64,000 nt of DNA from assembly GCF_947492555.1 (NCBI RefSeq), contig NZ_CANLNE010000003.1, positions 372,001 through 436,000 of the forward strand. The letters run 5' to 3'. Both the position numbers and the translations under genes were made by a program. The notes under the pieces were generated by a model. That model ran no database searches, was not told the DNA's origin, and worked only from the letters and a program-made list of their open reading frames with translations. Of the stretch, positions 8,077 to 15,459 are shown piece after piece; position 1 is the first letter of the stretch, and each line of letters starts with the position of its first letter. Source of the DNA: an uncultured Roseobacter sp. (lineage in GTDB: Bacteria > Pseudomonadota > Alphaproteobacteria > Rhodobacterales > Rhodobacteraceae).

Positions 8077-10488
8077 ATGAGCAGTTACGATGAAATGGAC
8101 GCCTTTGATGGCGCATCGCTGTCGGCGCGGGCGATGGCCGCGCGACCGCAACCTTATCTGGACGGGTTGAACCCGGCGCAGCGCGAAGCGGTGGAGAAGC
8201 TGGACGGGCCGGTCCTGATGTTGGCCGGGGCGGGGACAGGCAAGACGCGCGCGCTGACCGCCCGCATCGTGCATCTGCTGAACACCGGGTCTGCCCGGCC
8301 CAACGAAATCCTGGCCGTGACCTTCACAAACAAGGCCGCGCGCGAGATGAAAAAGCGCGTAGGCCAGATGCTGGGCCAGCAGATCGAGGGGATGCCCTGG
8401 CTGGGCACCTTCCATGCGATCTGTGTGAAGCTGCTGCGCCGCCATGCGGAACTGGTGGGGCTGAAATCCAACTTCACCATTCTGGATACGGACGATCAGC
8501 TGCGGCTGCTGAAACAGCTGGTGGCGGCCGACGGGATCGACGACAAGCGCTGGCCTGCGCGGCAATTGGCGAGCATCATTGACGGCTGGAAGAACCGCGC
8601 TCTCACGCCCGAAAAAGTGCCTGCCAGTGATGCGGGGGCGTACAATCACCGCGGTGTCGCGCTCTATGCGCAATACCAACGGCGCCTGATCGAGCTGAAC
8701 GCCACGGATTTCGGCGATCTGCTGCTGCATATGGTCACAATTTTCCAGACCCACCCGGATGTGCTGGAGCAGTATCAGCGCTGGTTCCGTTACATCCTCG
8801 TGGATGAATATCAGGATACCAATGTTGCGCAGTACCTGTGGCTGCGCTTGCTGGCAGGCGGACACAAGAACATCTGCTGCGTGGGCGACGATGATCAGTC
8901 GATCTATGGCTGGCGCGGGGCCGAGGTTGGCAATATCCTGCGGTTTGAAAAGGATTTTCCGGGTGCCCATGTGGTCCGGCTGGAACAGAATTACCGCTCC
9001 ACCCCGCATATTCTCGCCGCGGCCTCCGGCGTGATCGAGGGCAATGAGGGCCGGTTGGGTAAAACGCTTTTCACCGATCTCACCGAGGGCGAGAAGGTGC
9101 GTCTGATCGGCCATTGGGATGGCGAGGAAGAAGCCCGCTGGATCGGCGAGGAAGTGGAGGCGGCGCAGCGCGGTACGCGGGGCATGAAACCTTTTGGCCT
9201 CGACCAGATGGCCATTCTGGTGCGCGCCTCCCACCAGATGCGTGCCTTTGAGGATCGGTTCCTGACCATCGGGCTGCCTTACCGCGTCATCGGCGGTCCG
9301 CGGTTCTATGAGCGGATGGAGATCCGCGATGCGATGGCTTATTTTCGCATCACTGTCAGCCCTGATGACGATCTGGCCTTTGAACGGATCGTGAATACGC
9401 CCAAACGCGGCCTCGGCGACAAGGCGCGGCAGACCATTCAGCGCATCGCCCGTGAAAACGGGGTTTCCCTGCTGGAAGGCGCGCGGTTGGTGGTGGAAAC
9501 ACGCGCCATCGGCGGTAAAGGCGGCGCGGCGCTGGCGCAGCTTGTTGACGGGATCGACCGCTGGGGCCAGATGACGAAGGGTCGCTTGATCTCCGTCTCT
9601 GAGACCGACGATGTGATCGACGAGGGCCCGGTCGAGCTGGAGTATGGGCCCCCCGATGTAAGCCATGTGGAGCTTGCCGAAATCATCCTCGATGAAAGCG
9701 GCTACACCGCCCATTGGCAGAACGACAAGACGCCCGAAGCACCGGGGCGGCTGGAAAACCTCAAGGAGTTGATCAACCAGCTGCACAACTTCGAGAACCT
9801 GCAGGGGTTCCTGGAACACGTCAGCCTGATCATGGACAATGAAACCGATGACGGCGGCGAAAAGGTGTCCATCATGACGCTGCATGCGGCCAAGGGGCTG
9901 GAATTTCCCGTGGTCTTCCTGCCGGGCTGGGAAGACGGTCTTTTTCCCTCGCAACGGTCGATGGATGAAAGCGGCATGAAGGGCCTCGAAGAAGAGCGCA
10001 GGCTGGCCTATGTGGGCATCACGCGGGCCGAAGAGGTCTGCACGATCTCCTTTGCCGCCAACCGTCGGGTGTTTGGCCAGTGGCAATCCTCCATGCCCTC
10101 GCGCTTTATCGATGAGTTGCCCGAGACCCATGTGGAGGTGCTGACCCCGCCGGGCCTTTATGGTGGCGGCTATGGCGCGGCGGCACCGACATCGAACCTG
10201 CACAATGCGGCCGCCGAGGCAAACGTCTACAACTCACCGGGGTGGCGCCGCCTGCAGGCGCGCAGCCAGGACCGCCCGGTCAGCCAGCCCCGCGAAAGCA
10301 AGAACACCGTGATCGATATGTCAGCGGTTTCAAGTTTCGCCGTCGGCGAGCGCGTTTTCCATCAGAAATTCGGCTACGGTGCCATCCAGGGCATCGAAGG
10401 CGACAAGCTGGAGATTGCCTTTGAAAAGGCAGGCGTAAAGAAGGTCGTGGCGAAATTCGTGACCGGCTGCGACGATATCCCGTTCTGA
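8077..10488 (+). CDS. uvrD: ATP-dependent DNA helicase UvrD/PcrA
   Basis: Superfamily 1A 3'-5' helicase for nucleotide-excision repair, mismatch repair and removal of RecA or stalled polymerase from DNA. Its 803 residues carry the whole motif set: the Q-motif LNPAQREAV, Walker A AGAGTGKT (50-57), TFTNKAAREMKKR, DEYQDTN (Walker B), DDDQSIYGWRGAE, EQNYRST, and late motifs VSIMTLHAAKGLEFPVVFLPGWEDGLFP (motif V) and EERRLAYVGITRA (motif VI). The C-terminus has the PcrA/UvrD Tudor-like fold (VGERVFHQKFGYGAI...), which contacts partners such as RNA polymerase. The alphaproteobacterial SOS box just upstream implies damage induction. UvrD versus PcrA naming cannot be settled from motifs alone. Confidence 0.95.
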   Translation: MSSYDEMDAFDGASLSARAMAARPQPYLDGLNPAQREAVEKLDGPVLMLAGAGTGKTRALTARIVHLLNTGSARPNEILAVTFTNKAAREMKKRVGQMLGQQIEGMPWLGTFHAICVKLLRRHAELVGLKSNFTILDTDDQLRLLKQLVAADGIDDKRWPARQLASIIDGWKNRALTPEKVPASDAGAYNHRGVALYAQYQRRLIELNATDFGDLLLHMVTIFQTHPDVLEQYQRWFRYILVDEYQDTNVAQYLWLRLLAGGHKNICCVGDDDQSIYGWRGAEVGNILRFEKDFPGAHVVRLEQNYRSTPHILAAASGVIEGNEGRLGKTLFTDLTEGEKVRLIGHWDGEEEARWIGEEVEAAQRGTRGMKPFGLDQMAILVRASHQMRAFEDRFLTIGLPYRVIGGPRFYERMEIRDAMAYFRITVSPDDDLAFERIVNTPKRGLGDKARQTIQRIARENGVSLLEGARLVVETRAIGGKGGAALAQLVDGIDRWGQMTKGRLISVSETDDVIDEGPVELEYGPPDVSHVELAEIILDESGYTAHWQNDKTPEAPGRLENLKELINQLHNFENLQGFLEHVSLIMDNETDDGGEKVSIMTLHAAKGLEFPVVFLPGWEDGLFPSQRSMDESGMKGLEEERRLAYVGITRAEEVCTISFAANRRVFGQWQSSMPSRFIDELPETHVEVLTPPGLYGGGYGAAAPTSNLHNAAAEANVYNSPGWRRLQARSQDRPVSQPRESKNTVIDMSAVSSFAVGERVFHQKFGYGAIQGIEGDKLEIAFEKAGVKKVVAKFVTGCDDIPF

Positions 10489-10966
10489 CCAGCGCTGTCC
10501 GGGTCCTGCTGTAACCAAGCTATTTTGGATTCAGGTCACGCAAACAGACGCTTCTGTAAACAGAATGAATAGGCAAGAGTGTCTGATCTATGCTGCTGCT
10601 GGCTCCGAAGATCGCTCAGGTCAGCTTGATACCCTTAATATGAGTGACTTCACTGCGAGTTTTTTGGTCCCTAGACATAAATGGCGAGTAGCTTCCCGCA
10701 TTATTTTCGACCATATGAAAGAGGATAGAAACCAACTTCGGCCAACCAAGCCGCGACAATTCGCGCTTTTTATTTCTGGATCGCAACCGGAGCTTTTGGC
10801 GACACTCAACAATACTCCTTAGAGTCAGCGGTAATATGCCGATGGGTTGCGGATAGTTTCTTGAATCCTGCTAACATACAGAAAAAAAGTCAGAAATTAT
10901 CGGCAAGATTTAGCCTATATTAACCAGAGCTATCGATACCAAGGTGAAGGCAGCTGGAAAGAGACC
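10489..10966. other. AT-richer intergenic stretch without a supported gene
   Basis: These 478 bases between uvrD and the LuxR-type gene are visibly AT-richer than the flanking helicase gene. A short ORF at 10565-10822 exists but has no ribosome-binding site and no recognisable features. The 3' part presumably carries the promoter of the LuxR-type gene. I found no convincing lux-box dyad. Confidence 0.4.
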
Positions 10967-11896
10967 ATGTCGCACTGGGTAAGAGCAGTTCTGGAAGAAG
11001 CCATCGGTAATGATGCACAGCGACCATCCCAAGTTATGGAGGGGCTGAAAAGGATTTCGCATATCATCGAAGAGTCTGATGCCATCCAGTTTCGCACGGA
11101 TGACATGGAGGAACTGGCCAACTCGATCAGTGTGTGCGACAACCTTACCGAGCTTTCGCAGCTTCTATGGCAGGCCGCAACCAACTCAGGATTCCAGCAT
11201 TTTTCTCTGTTTGTTGTCGAGCAGGGACGATCCGCAAACTTTTCATCGCGCATGTGTACGTCATACGGGCAAAATTGGCTTCGGCGACACGAGGAGAAGT
11301 CATATCAATTCGTCGATCCAGTCTTTCTGGAAGCAAAGTCCGGAAATGACAGTTTTCTGTTTAGCGATCTGAGTACGTCATCTCCACTTGTAAGAGAGTT
11401 TTGGGATGACAGGGAAGAGCACAATGTCGGGACCAAGGGAATGTGCTATGCGAGCACACGGCCAAATGGCGCACGTATCGCAGTCACGTTTTCATCTTCG
11501 GACAGCGAAGAAAAGTTTAGCGAGAATATCCGGTTCAACCGTTCGGACCTAGAAGCCGTGGCTCAGCTCGCAATAGAAGGTTTCCAACACTGCGCCTCTT
11601 TGACGAACTTAGACGACAATACTCTGTCAGCGCAGGAACTCCGGTTTCTGCACACTTTGGCTACAAGTTCGCACCCGGCCAGCGCGCTGACCATGAGTTC
11701 GCCATATGGAGGGAATAACTCCCTGCAGGTATCAATCCGGCGAAAACTGAATGTGGAAACGATCTTTCAAGCGCTGGCAACGGCAAGCGCGAACGGTTGG
11801 TTCGACAATTTGCCATTTTACTCAGACGACGTTGTGACGCCATTTCCCAAGCTGGTAGGTTGGGAAGCTGCAGAAATGGCAGAAACCGACACATGA
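10967..11896 (+). CDS. LuxR-type autoinducer-binding regulator (solo), degenerate HTH
   Basis: Cytoplasmic regulator of 309 residues with an N-terminal autoinducer-binding domain (about 50-180) and a C-terminal LuxR-like helix-turn-helix (about 219-281). Counting against TraR, the conserved acyl-homoserine-lactone residues Trp (104), Asp-Pro (117-118) and a Gly near 155-158 are present. The usual Tyr is His108 and the second Trp is Phe132, so the ligand pocket is altered. The HTH keeps its length and the frame (LSAQELRFL ... IRRKLNVETIFQALATASANGWF), but the recognition-helix residues (normally S-x-x-T-V-x-x-H) have diverged. No luxI-type synthase lies in the window, so it is a solo. Base composition is AT-richer than the surroundings, suggesting transfer or fast evolution. 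The DNA target is unknown, and weak DNA binding is possible. Confidence 0.7.
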   Translation: MSHWVRAVLEEAIGNDAQRPSQVMEGLKRISHIIEESDAIQFRTDDMEELANSISVCDNLTELSQLLWQAATNSGFQHFSLFVVEQGRSANFSSRMCTSYGQNWLRRHEEKSYQFVDPVFLEAKSGNDSFLFSDLSTSSPLVREFWDDREEHNVGTKGMCYASTRPNGARIAVTFSSSDSEEKFSENIRFNRSDLEAVAQLAIEGFQHCASLTNLDDNTLSAQELRFLHTLATSSHPASALTMSSPYGGNNSLQVSIRRKLNVETIFQALATASANGWFDNLPFYSDDVVTPFPKLVGWEAAEMAETDT

Positions 11897-12117
11897 AACG
11901 GTCCTGGCGCCAAAGTACTTCGCAGTAATTGAAGAGGCCGTCATTGTCTCTACGTTCTTGAGGTCTGGCGTCAAGGGCAGGACCGCGCTGGATGGTCCCC
12001 GTGGCGCAAGGTTCCCAGACCTGGGGTCCAGTCACCTCAATCGCGAGATTTTGAGCTATTTTCGGCCAGCGGTCCTTGCCCCGGTCAAAGGGTTGCAGCC
12101 GAGGCCGGAAAAGGAAA
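11897..12117. other. Spacer between the LuxR-type gene and the sRNA array
   Basis: I see no gene in these 221 bases. The minus-strand sRNA array ends into its right side with a T-rich tail, and the plus-strand LuxR-type gene ends at its left. Confidence 0.4.
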
Positions 12118-12193
12118 AAGGCGGCACCCGGGAGGAGGGAGCCGCCTTCTTTGTCCGCTGCAGCGACTAGGGAGGAGGAAAGCCCCTGCAGCG
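12118..12193 (-). ncRNA. CcsR-like sRNA unit 3 (two anti-SD hairpins, terminator-like last stem)
   Basis: Two hairpins read on the minus strand. The first (12156-12193) has an 8-bp stem CGCTGCAG/CTGCAGCG. The second (12118-12148) has an 8-bp stem AAGGCGGC/GCCGCCTT. Each loop displays CCTCCTCCC on the minus strand (complements of 12170-12178 and 12130-12138), which is complementary to a Shine-Dalgarno sequence. The last stem is followed on the minus strand by TTTTTCCTTTT, so it doubles as the intrinsic terminator of the whole array. The layout matches the CcsR/cuckoo sRNA family described in Rhodobacter. Confidence 0.8.
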
Positions 12194-12229
12194 TATGACA
12201 ACAAGCCATCTCGGCTTGGGTATTAGGGA

Positions 12230-12303
12230 CAGCGGCATCCGGGAGGAGGATGAATGCCGCTGCCTGGTCACAGACGCCCCAGGGAGGAGGAAAGGTGCGT
12301 CTG
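12230..12303 (-). ncRNA. CcsR-like sRNA unit 2 (two anti-SD hairpins)
   Basis: Hairpin 12271-12303 (7-bp stem CAGACGC/GCGTCTG, with an outer GGTCA/TGACC pairing) is followed on the minus strand by hairpin 12230-12262 (perfect 9-bp stem CAGCGGCAT/ATGCCGCTG). Both loops carry CCTCCTCCC on the minus strand (12282-12290 and 12241-12249). Stem sequences differ from the other units while the loops are conserved, the pattern expected for selection on structure and on the displayed anti-SD motif. Confidence 0.8.
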
Positions 12304-12374
12304 ATCTGGTGACCTGTCCCGGCTGCCCGATGGGCTGGAGGGAGAGGCGCGCAATTTCATGCGCTTTTGTAAGG

Positions 12375-12445
12375 GCGACGACATCCGGGAGGAGGATGAA
12401 TGCCGTCGCATGTTACAGACACTCTAGGGAGGAGACGAATGTCTG
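12375..12445 (-). ncRNA. CcsR-like sRNA unit 1 (two anti-SD hairpins)
   Basis: The first unit starts 14 bases past the CcaF1-like stop. Hairpin 12416-12445 (stem CAGACA/TGTCTG, outer TTACAG/CTGTAA pairing) displays TCTCCTCCC, one base off the consensus. Hairpin 12375-12409 has a 10-bp stem with one G-U wobble in the RNA and displays CCTCCTCCC in a loop identical to that of the matching hairpin in unit 2. In Rhodobacter sphaeroides such sRNAs are co-transcribed with and processed from the ccaF1 mRNA and respond to oxidative stress. The same is inferred here. Confidence 0.8.
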
Positions 12446-12459
12446 ATCTGTAAACAGGT

Positions 12460-12696
12460 TCACTTACCTGCGTGTTTCTCCGCTGCTTCGAGCGCCAGGC
12501 CGCGGATCATCGACCGGGACAGGCCCAGATCGTTCAGGTCGCGGTCGTTCAGCTGTGCCAACTCGTTATACGTCTCGCGGTACACGCGATATGTCGCATA
12601 GCGCTGCGCGGCAGCCTGAAGCAGGTTTGCGGTTGCAGCCAGCGCCCGTTCGATCAGGCTGGTGGATGCTGAATTCGTCTGTGTGTAGTAGGCCAT
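12460..12696 (-). CDS. ccaF1: DUF1127 protein, CcaF1-like RNA-binding small protein
   Basis: Small basic protein of 78 residues with the DUF1127 signature in its C-terminal half (YRETYNELAQLNDRDLNDLGLSRSMIRGLALEA). In Rhodobacter the homologue CcaF1 (about 71 residues) is an RNA-binding protein encoded immediately upstream of the CcsR sRNAs and influences their maturation. Here the same order is seen: the gene is followed after 14 bases by three CcsR-like units on the same strand. That context, more than the short sequence itself, supports the name. Expression under an RpoH-type heat/oxidative-stress sigma factor is known for the Rhodobacter locus and is only inferred here. DUF1127 proteins are numerous, so orthology rests on synteny. 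Confidence 0.8.
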   Translation of the reverse strand: MAYYTQTNSASTSLIERALAATANLLQAAAQRYATYRVYRETYNELAQLNDRDLNDLGLSRSMIRGLALEAAEKHAGK

Positions 12697-12919
12697 TTGC
12701 TGTGCCTCATCTTTCGTTCGTCGTTTTGTTGTGTCCCATATTTATGCTTATGCTGCGACTGCACAATAGACAGCTAAACAATGCTGCTATGCAGCAAATG
12801 CATGGGCGACCTAGCGTAAATTTATGCGTGTTGCTATAGGGTTAAGCAGTTTTCGACCCTAAATACTGTTAGCGGAAACAGGCGCTTATCTAAGTGGCGC
12901 ATATGAGGAGAAATTGAGC
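12697..12919. promoter_or_regulatory. Divergent promoter region ccaF1-like / mrp with inverted repeat
   Basis: This 223-bp region must hold the promoters for the DUF1127-sRNA operon (leftward) and for mrp (rightward). It contains an inverted repeat TGCTGC-TAT-GCAGCA at 12782-12796, a possible operator or hairpin. On the minus strand TTGTGC, 16 bases, TAAATA could serve as -35/-10 for the DUF1127 operon, but I cannot tell a sigma-70 from an RpoH promoter by eye. Confidence 0.4.
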
Positions 12920-13993
12920 ATGTCTGTCACGAAGGCCGAAATAGAGGCAGCGCTGGCCCGTGTTGCGTTACCCGATGGCAAGAGCCTCATTGCGCATGAT
13001 TTGATTCGTGCCCTGATCATTGACAGTGGCACCGTGAAATTCGTGATCGAAGCGCCCAGCCCCGAGGTCGCACGCCAGATGGGGCCGCTCCGCGATGCCG
13101 CGGAAAAGATCGTGCGGGAGCTGCCGGGAGTTGAGACAGCCTCGGTCGCGCTGACCGCGCACGGCCCGGCAGAGAAAAAGCCCAGCCCCCCCAGCCTCAA
13201 GATCGGCGGGCACCCGAAACCGCAGGCAGGGCCAACCAAGCCCAGCGGTGTGAAACGCATTCTCGCCATCGGCTCCGGCAAGGGCGGGGTGGGCAAATCT
13301 ACCGTGTCCTCGAACCTCGCCGTGGCGCTGGCGCGGGCGGGCCGCAAGGTGGGGCTGCTCGACGCTGATATATACGGTCCTTCTCAGCCGCGCATGATGG
13401 GGGTGAACAAACGCCCCGCGTCCCCCGACGGCAAGACGATCATTCCCCTGCACGCCCATGGGGTCACGCTGATGTCCATTGGCTTCATGCTGGAGGAGGG
13501 CAAGGCCGTGGTCTGGCGCGGGCCGATGCTGATGGGCGCGCTGCAGCAGATGCTGGGGCAGGTGGAGTGGGGGGAGCTGGACATCCTGCTCGTTGATTTG
13601 CCACCGGGCACGGGGGATGTGCAGCTGACGCTTTGTACCAAGTCTGAACTCACCGGGGCGATTGTCGTCTCCACCCCGCAGGACGTGGCCCTTATAGATG
13701 CCCGCAAGGCGCTCGACATGTTTGATACGCTGAAGACGCCGGTGCTGGGGCTGATCGAGAACATGTCTATGTTCGTCTGCCCTGATTGCGGGTCTGAGCA
13801 CCAAATCTTCGGGCAGGGTGGTGTGGCCGCCGAAGCAGAGAGGCTGGGTGTGCCTCTCTTGGGCGCACTGCCGATCGATCTGGACACACGCCTTGCGGGC
13901 GACGGTGGCACACCCGTGGCTGCGGGTGACGGGGCGATGGCTGAGGCCTACGCGCGTATCGCCGAGGGCCTGATCAAGGGAGGCATGGCCTGA
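12920..13993 (+). CDS. mrp: Mrp/ApbC-family iron-sulfur cluster carrier ATPase
   Basis: P-loop NTPase of the Mrp/NBP35 group that carries and transfers Fe-S clusters in the cytoplasm. ATG 12920 is chosen because GAGGAG ends nine bases before it; an in-frame TTG two codons earlier is too close to that site. Of 357 residues, a DUF59/MIP18-like domain occupies about 1-85, then a Pro/Lys-rich linker, then the ATPase with the deviant Walker A GKGGVGKS (120-127), [12 protein letters not shown], and the cluster-binding CPDC motif ([10 protein letters not shown]). It ends 9 bp from the converging membrane-protein gene. No other Fe-S assembly gene is adjacent. Confidence 0.93.
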   Translation: MSVTKAEIEAALARVALPDGKSLIAHDLIRALIIDSGTVKFVIEAPSPEVARQMGPLRDAAEKIVRELPGVETASVALTAHGPAEKKPSPPSLKIGGHPKPQAGPTKPSGVKRILAIGSGKGGVGKSTVSSNLAVALARAGRKVGLLDADIYGPSQPRMMGVNKRPASPDGKTIIPLHAHGVTLMSIGFMLEEGKAVVWRGPMLMGALQQMLGQVEWGELDILLVDLPPGTGDVQLTLCTKSELTGAIVVSTPQDVALIDARKALDMFDTLKTPVLGLIENMSMFVCPDCGSEHQIFGQGGVAAEAERLGVPLLGALPIDLDTRLAGDGGTPVAAGDGAMAEAYARIAEGLIKGGMA

Positions 13994-14002
13994 TTTGGCG
14001 GG

Positions 14003-14764
14003 CTACGCCAGTTCCCGTTTTTCGACCAGGTACCCGTAGAGCGTGCTGAGTAGGCTGAGTGTGACCAGTATCTGGAAAAAGGACAGCAGGACCTGAACCG
14101 CGATTCCCGTCATCGGCATGGCCCACACAAACTGAACCAGGGCCATGTTCAACAGGATATTCAGCACGGCGATGATGAGGATCACCCGGATCAATACAAA
14201 TGAGACGGATGCTGTTGCTTTCCAACTGTCGATCATGCTCAGTCGTGCGTTGATCGCTATTGCGGGCAGGATCAAGCCAATCCGTATCAAGATCCAGGAT
14301 ATCAGAAGTGTCAGGATCAGACCAATCGCGATCCCGGCTCCAAGTCGCCCCTGCGCAAAGGGGTCGAGGAGGGCTGTTGTTGTCGAGCCAATGATAAAGC
14401 CCACGGCCAAGTACAATGGCAAGACGATCAGGACTATGAAGATCGTAGCAAAAAAGTAGCGGCCAAAAGCGGATGGTTTTGGCCGCATGATAAGGGCTCT
14501 GTCATCGCCCTGCAGGAGAGCATAGCGATGCCACATGACAGCGATCAGAATACTGGCAAAAATCGTTGCCACGAACTGTAGCAGTAGTGCGAGCGAGAAA
14601 AACGAACTTGACTGCATGGCGGCATCCGAAAAGACCAGACGACCGAAAAGAAGAAATGCTGCAACGAAGGTGAGTGTTCCCGGGGCTGTGACTACCAGGG
14701 TCTGCCAGGGGTTCGAAAAAATCAGCCCGAAGGTGTGGCGCAAGATAGCGATGTCAGTTTTCAT
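14003..14764 (-). CDS. Polytopic inner-membrane protein of unknown function
   Basis: Integral membrane protein of 253 residues with about six hydrophobic helices (for example TLVVTAPGTLTFVAAFLLF, ALLLQFVATIFASILIAVM, FFATIFIVLIVLPLYLAVGF) and short basic loops. ATG 14764 is used because GAGGA lies seven bases upstream; an upstream in-frame start adds 22 hydrophilic residues without support. I recognise no family motif. The overall look resembles Yip1-like or glycerophosphodiesterase-type membrane domains, but that is only an impression. It converges on mrp and is separated from the dcw leader by an AT-rich gap. Confidence 0.6.
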   Translation of the reverse strand: MKTDIAILRHTFGLIFSNPWQTLVVTAPGTLTFVAAFLLFGRLVFSDAAMQSSSFFSLALLLQFVATIFASILIAVMWHRYALLQGDDRALIMRPKPSAFGRYFFATIFIVLIVLPLYLAVGFIIGSTTTALLDPFAQGRLGAGIAIGLILTLLISWILIRIGLILPAIAINARLSMIDSWKATASVSFVLIRVILIIAVLNILLNMALVQFVWAMPMTGIAVQVLLSFFQILVTLSLLSTLYGYLVEKRELA

Positions 14765-15144
14765 ACTAGAATCCTCGTGACCGGTTTCACACGTTGTCCC
14801 GCGCTTTCTGCCGGGCGTCTGGATTGCCATGGGACATCATGGGACATGATGCGTCTGCGCGGTCAGTAGGGTCTGGCACGACGTTGGAGGAGATCGCGAA
14901 TCAAAAAAAAAGTCTTGATATCAGGAAATTTTATGGAACAAAAAGGCAACAAAAAAAGAGTGTGAGGCAGAATTGCAAAATTGTTGGGATATTAGGGGAA
15001 ATTTTTATGAAGCAAGGAGGCTACTATATATAGTGGCTTCATGTGTCGTATTGTCAATTTGTGGAAGGTTTTGCCTGCTAGCTCCTCTTATGTCTGTTGT
15101 TTGTTAACGCCAAAAGAGGAAAATTAGAGATTTGCTAACTAAAA
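14765..15144. other. AT-rich non-coding region upstream of the dcw cluster
   Basis: This stretch has long A- and T-rich tracts (for example 14902-15006) in a GC-rich genome. An ORF at 14794-15033 lacks a ribosome-binding site and its 5' part overlaps the start region of the opposite-strand gene, so I do not call it. A nested inverted repeat lies at 15007-15042. A possible promoter for the mraZ leader falls at its right end (TTGTTA 15101, TTAGAG 15124). Confidence 0.45.
15007..15042. repeat. Nested inverted repeat in the AT-rich region
   Basis: The outer arms ATGAAGC/GCTTCAT enclose a perfect 12-base palindrome ACTATATATAGT (15023-15034). It is not followed by a T-run, so a protein-binding site or cruciform is as likely as a terminator. 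Confidence 0.5.
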
Positions 15145-15179
15145 ATCCCTTGCTATCCCATGGTTTCCCGCTGTATCCC
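15145..15179. promoter_or_regulatory. MraZ-type operator: four repeats at 10-bp period
   Basis: Four copies of (A/T)TCCC start at 15145, 15155, 15165 and 15175, exactly one helical turn apart. On the other strand they read GGGA(T/A). E. coli MraZ binds TGGGN direct repeats separated by five bases in front of its own operon. The same core and the same 5+5 spacing make this the probable MraZ autoregulatory site. It lies about 280 bases before mraZ, so the leader RNA must start near or just after it. Confidence 0.75.
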
Positions 15180-15183
15180 TATT

Positions 15184-15404
15184 GCATCAGATGGGAACGA
15201 GACCGGGGCAGCAAACGACCCCACGCAAATAAAAAACTCTAGCAGGTTTCATACAGGCACCTCGCTTTCATCCGACCAAGAGATCCGGCGCGCGAGCGAG
15301 CAGACATCCCCCCAGGTGGCGCGCGCAGCTGGACTTCCCCGCAGACGCGGGACGAGGGCGGCGGGTTGATCAGTGGCAGCAGATCAACCCGCCGTTTCCA
15401 TTTC
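15184..15404 (+). ncRNA. UpsM-like leader RNA of mraZ (5' UTR sRNA)
   Basis: Between the MraZ boxes and mraZ there is no ORF, but a leader of about 220 bases ends in a strong hairpin. In Rhodobacter sphaeroides the mraZ 5' UTR yields the abundant sRNA UpsM (about 206 nt) by partial termination and RNase E cleavage. Position, length and the terminator all match. The 5' end is an estimate: a weak -35/-10 pair (TTGCTA 15150, TGTATC 15172) overlaps the operator. Past the terminator a second hairpin (CAATCTT/AAGATTG, 15426-15451) lies just before the mraZ ribosome-binding site. Confidence 0.6.
15359..15404 (+). terminator. Terminator/attenuator in the mraZ leader
   Basis: A perfect 13-bp stem CGGCGGGTTGATC/GATCAACCCGCCG with a 10-base loop is followed by TTTCCATTTC. 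The stem is very stable while the T-tract is interrupted, which fits partial termination: some transcripts stop (leader RNA) and some read into mraZ. Confidence 0.8.
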
Positions 15405-15459
15405 ACGGCAGGGGGATAAGCGTCAATCTTAAAGTGGCGTCAAAGATTGGGATAAGGCA

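Noticed and set aside
8017-10203. 728-codon minus-strand frame opposite uvrD
   Set aside because: Antisense shadow of the helicase, which shows all SF1 motifs.
10565-10822. 85-codon plus-strand ORF between uvrD and the LuxR-type gene
   Set aside because: No ribosome-binding site, no recognisable features, and in an AT-rich intergenic stretch.
12118-12445. Repeated GGGAGGAGG motif read as a CRISPR array
   Set aside because: The repeat is only 9 bases, spacing is irregular (33-97 bases), and each copy sits in the loop of its own stem; this is a hairpin sRNA array.
12195-12446. 83-codon plus-strand ORF through the sRNA hairpins
   Set aside because: It reads through the repeated loop motif in antisense; the structured minus-strand array with terminator explains the sequence.
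14794-15033. 79-codon plus-strand ORF in the AT-rich region before mraZ
   Set aside because: No Shine-Dalgarno, 5' part opposite the leader of another gene, Lys/Gln-rich translation arising from A-tracts.
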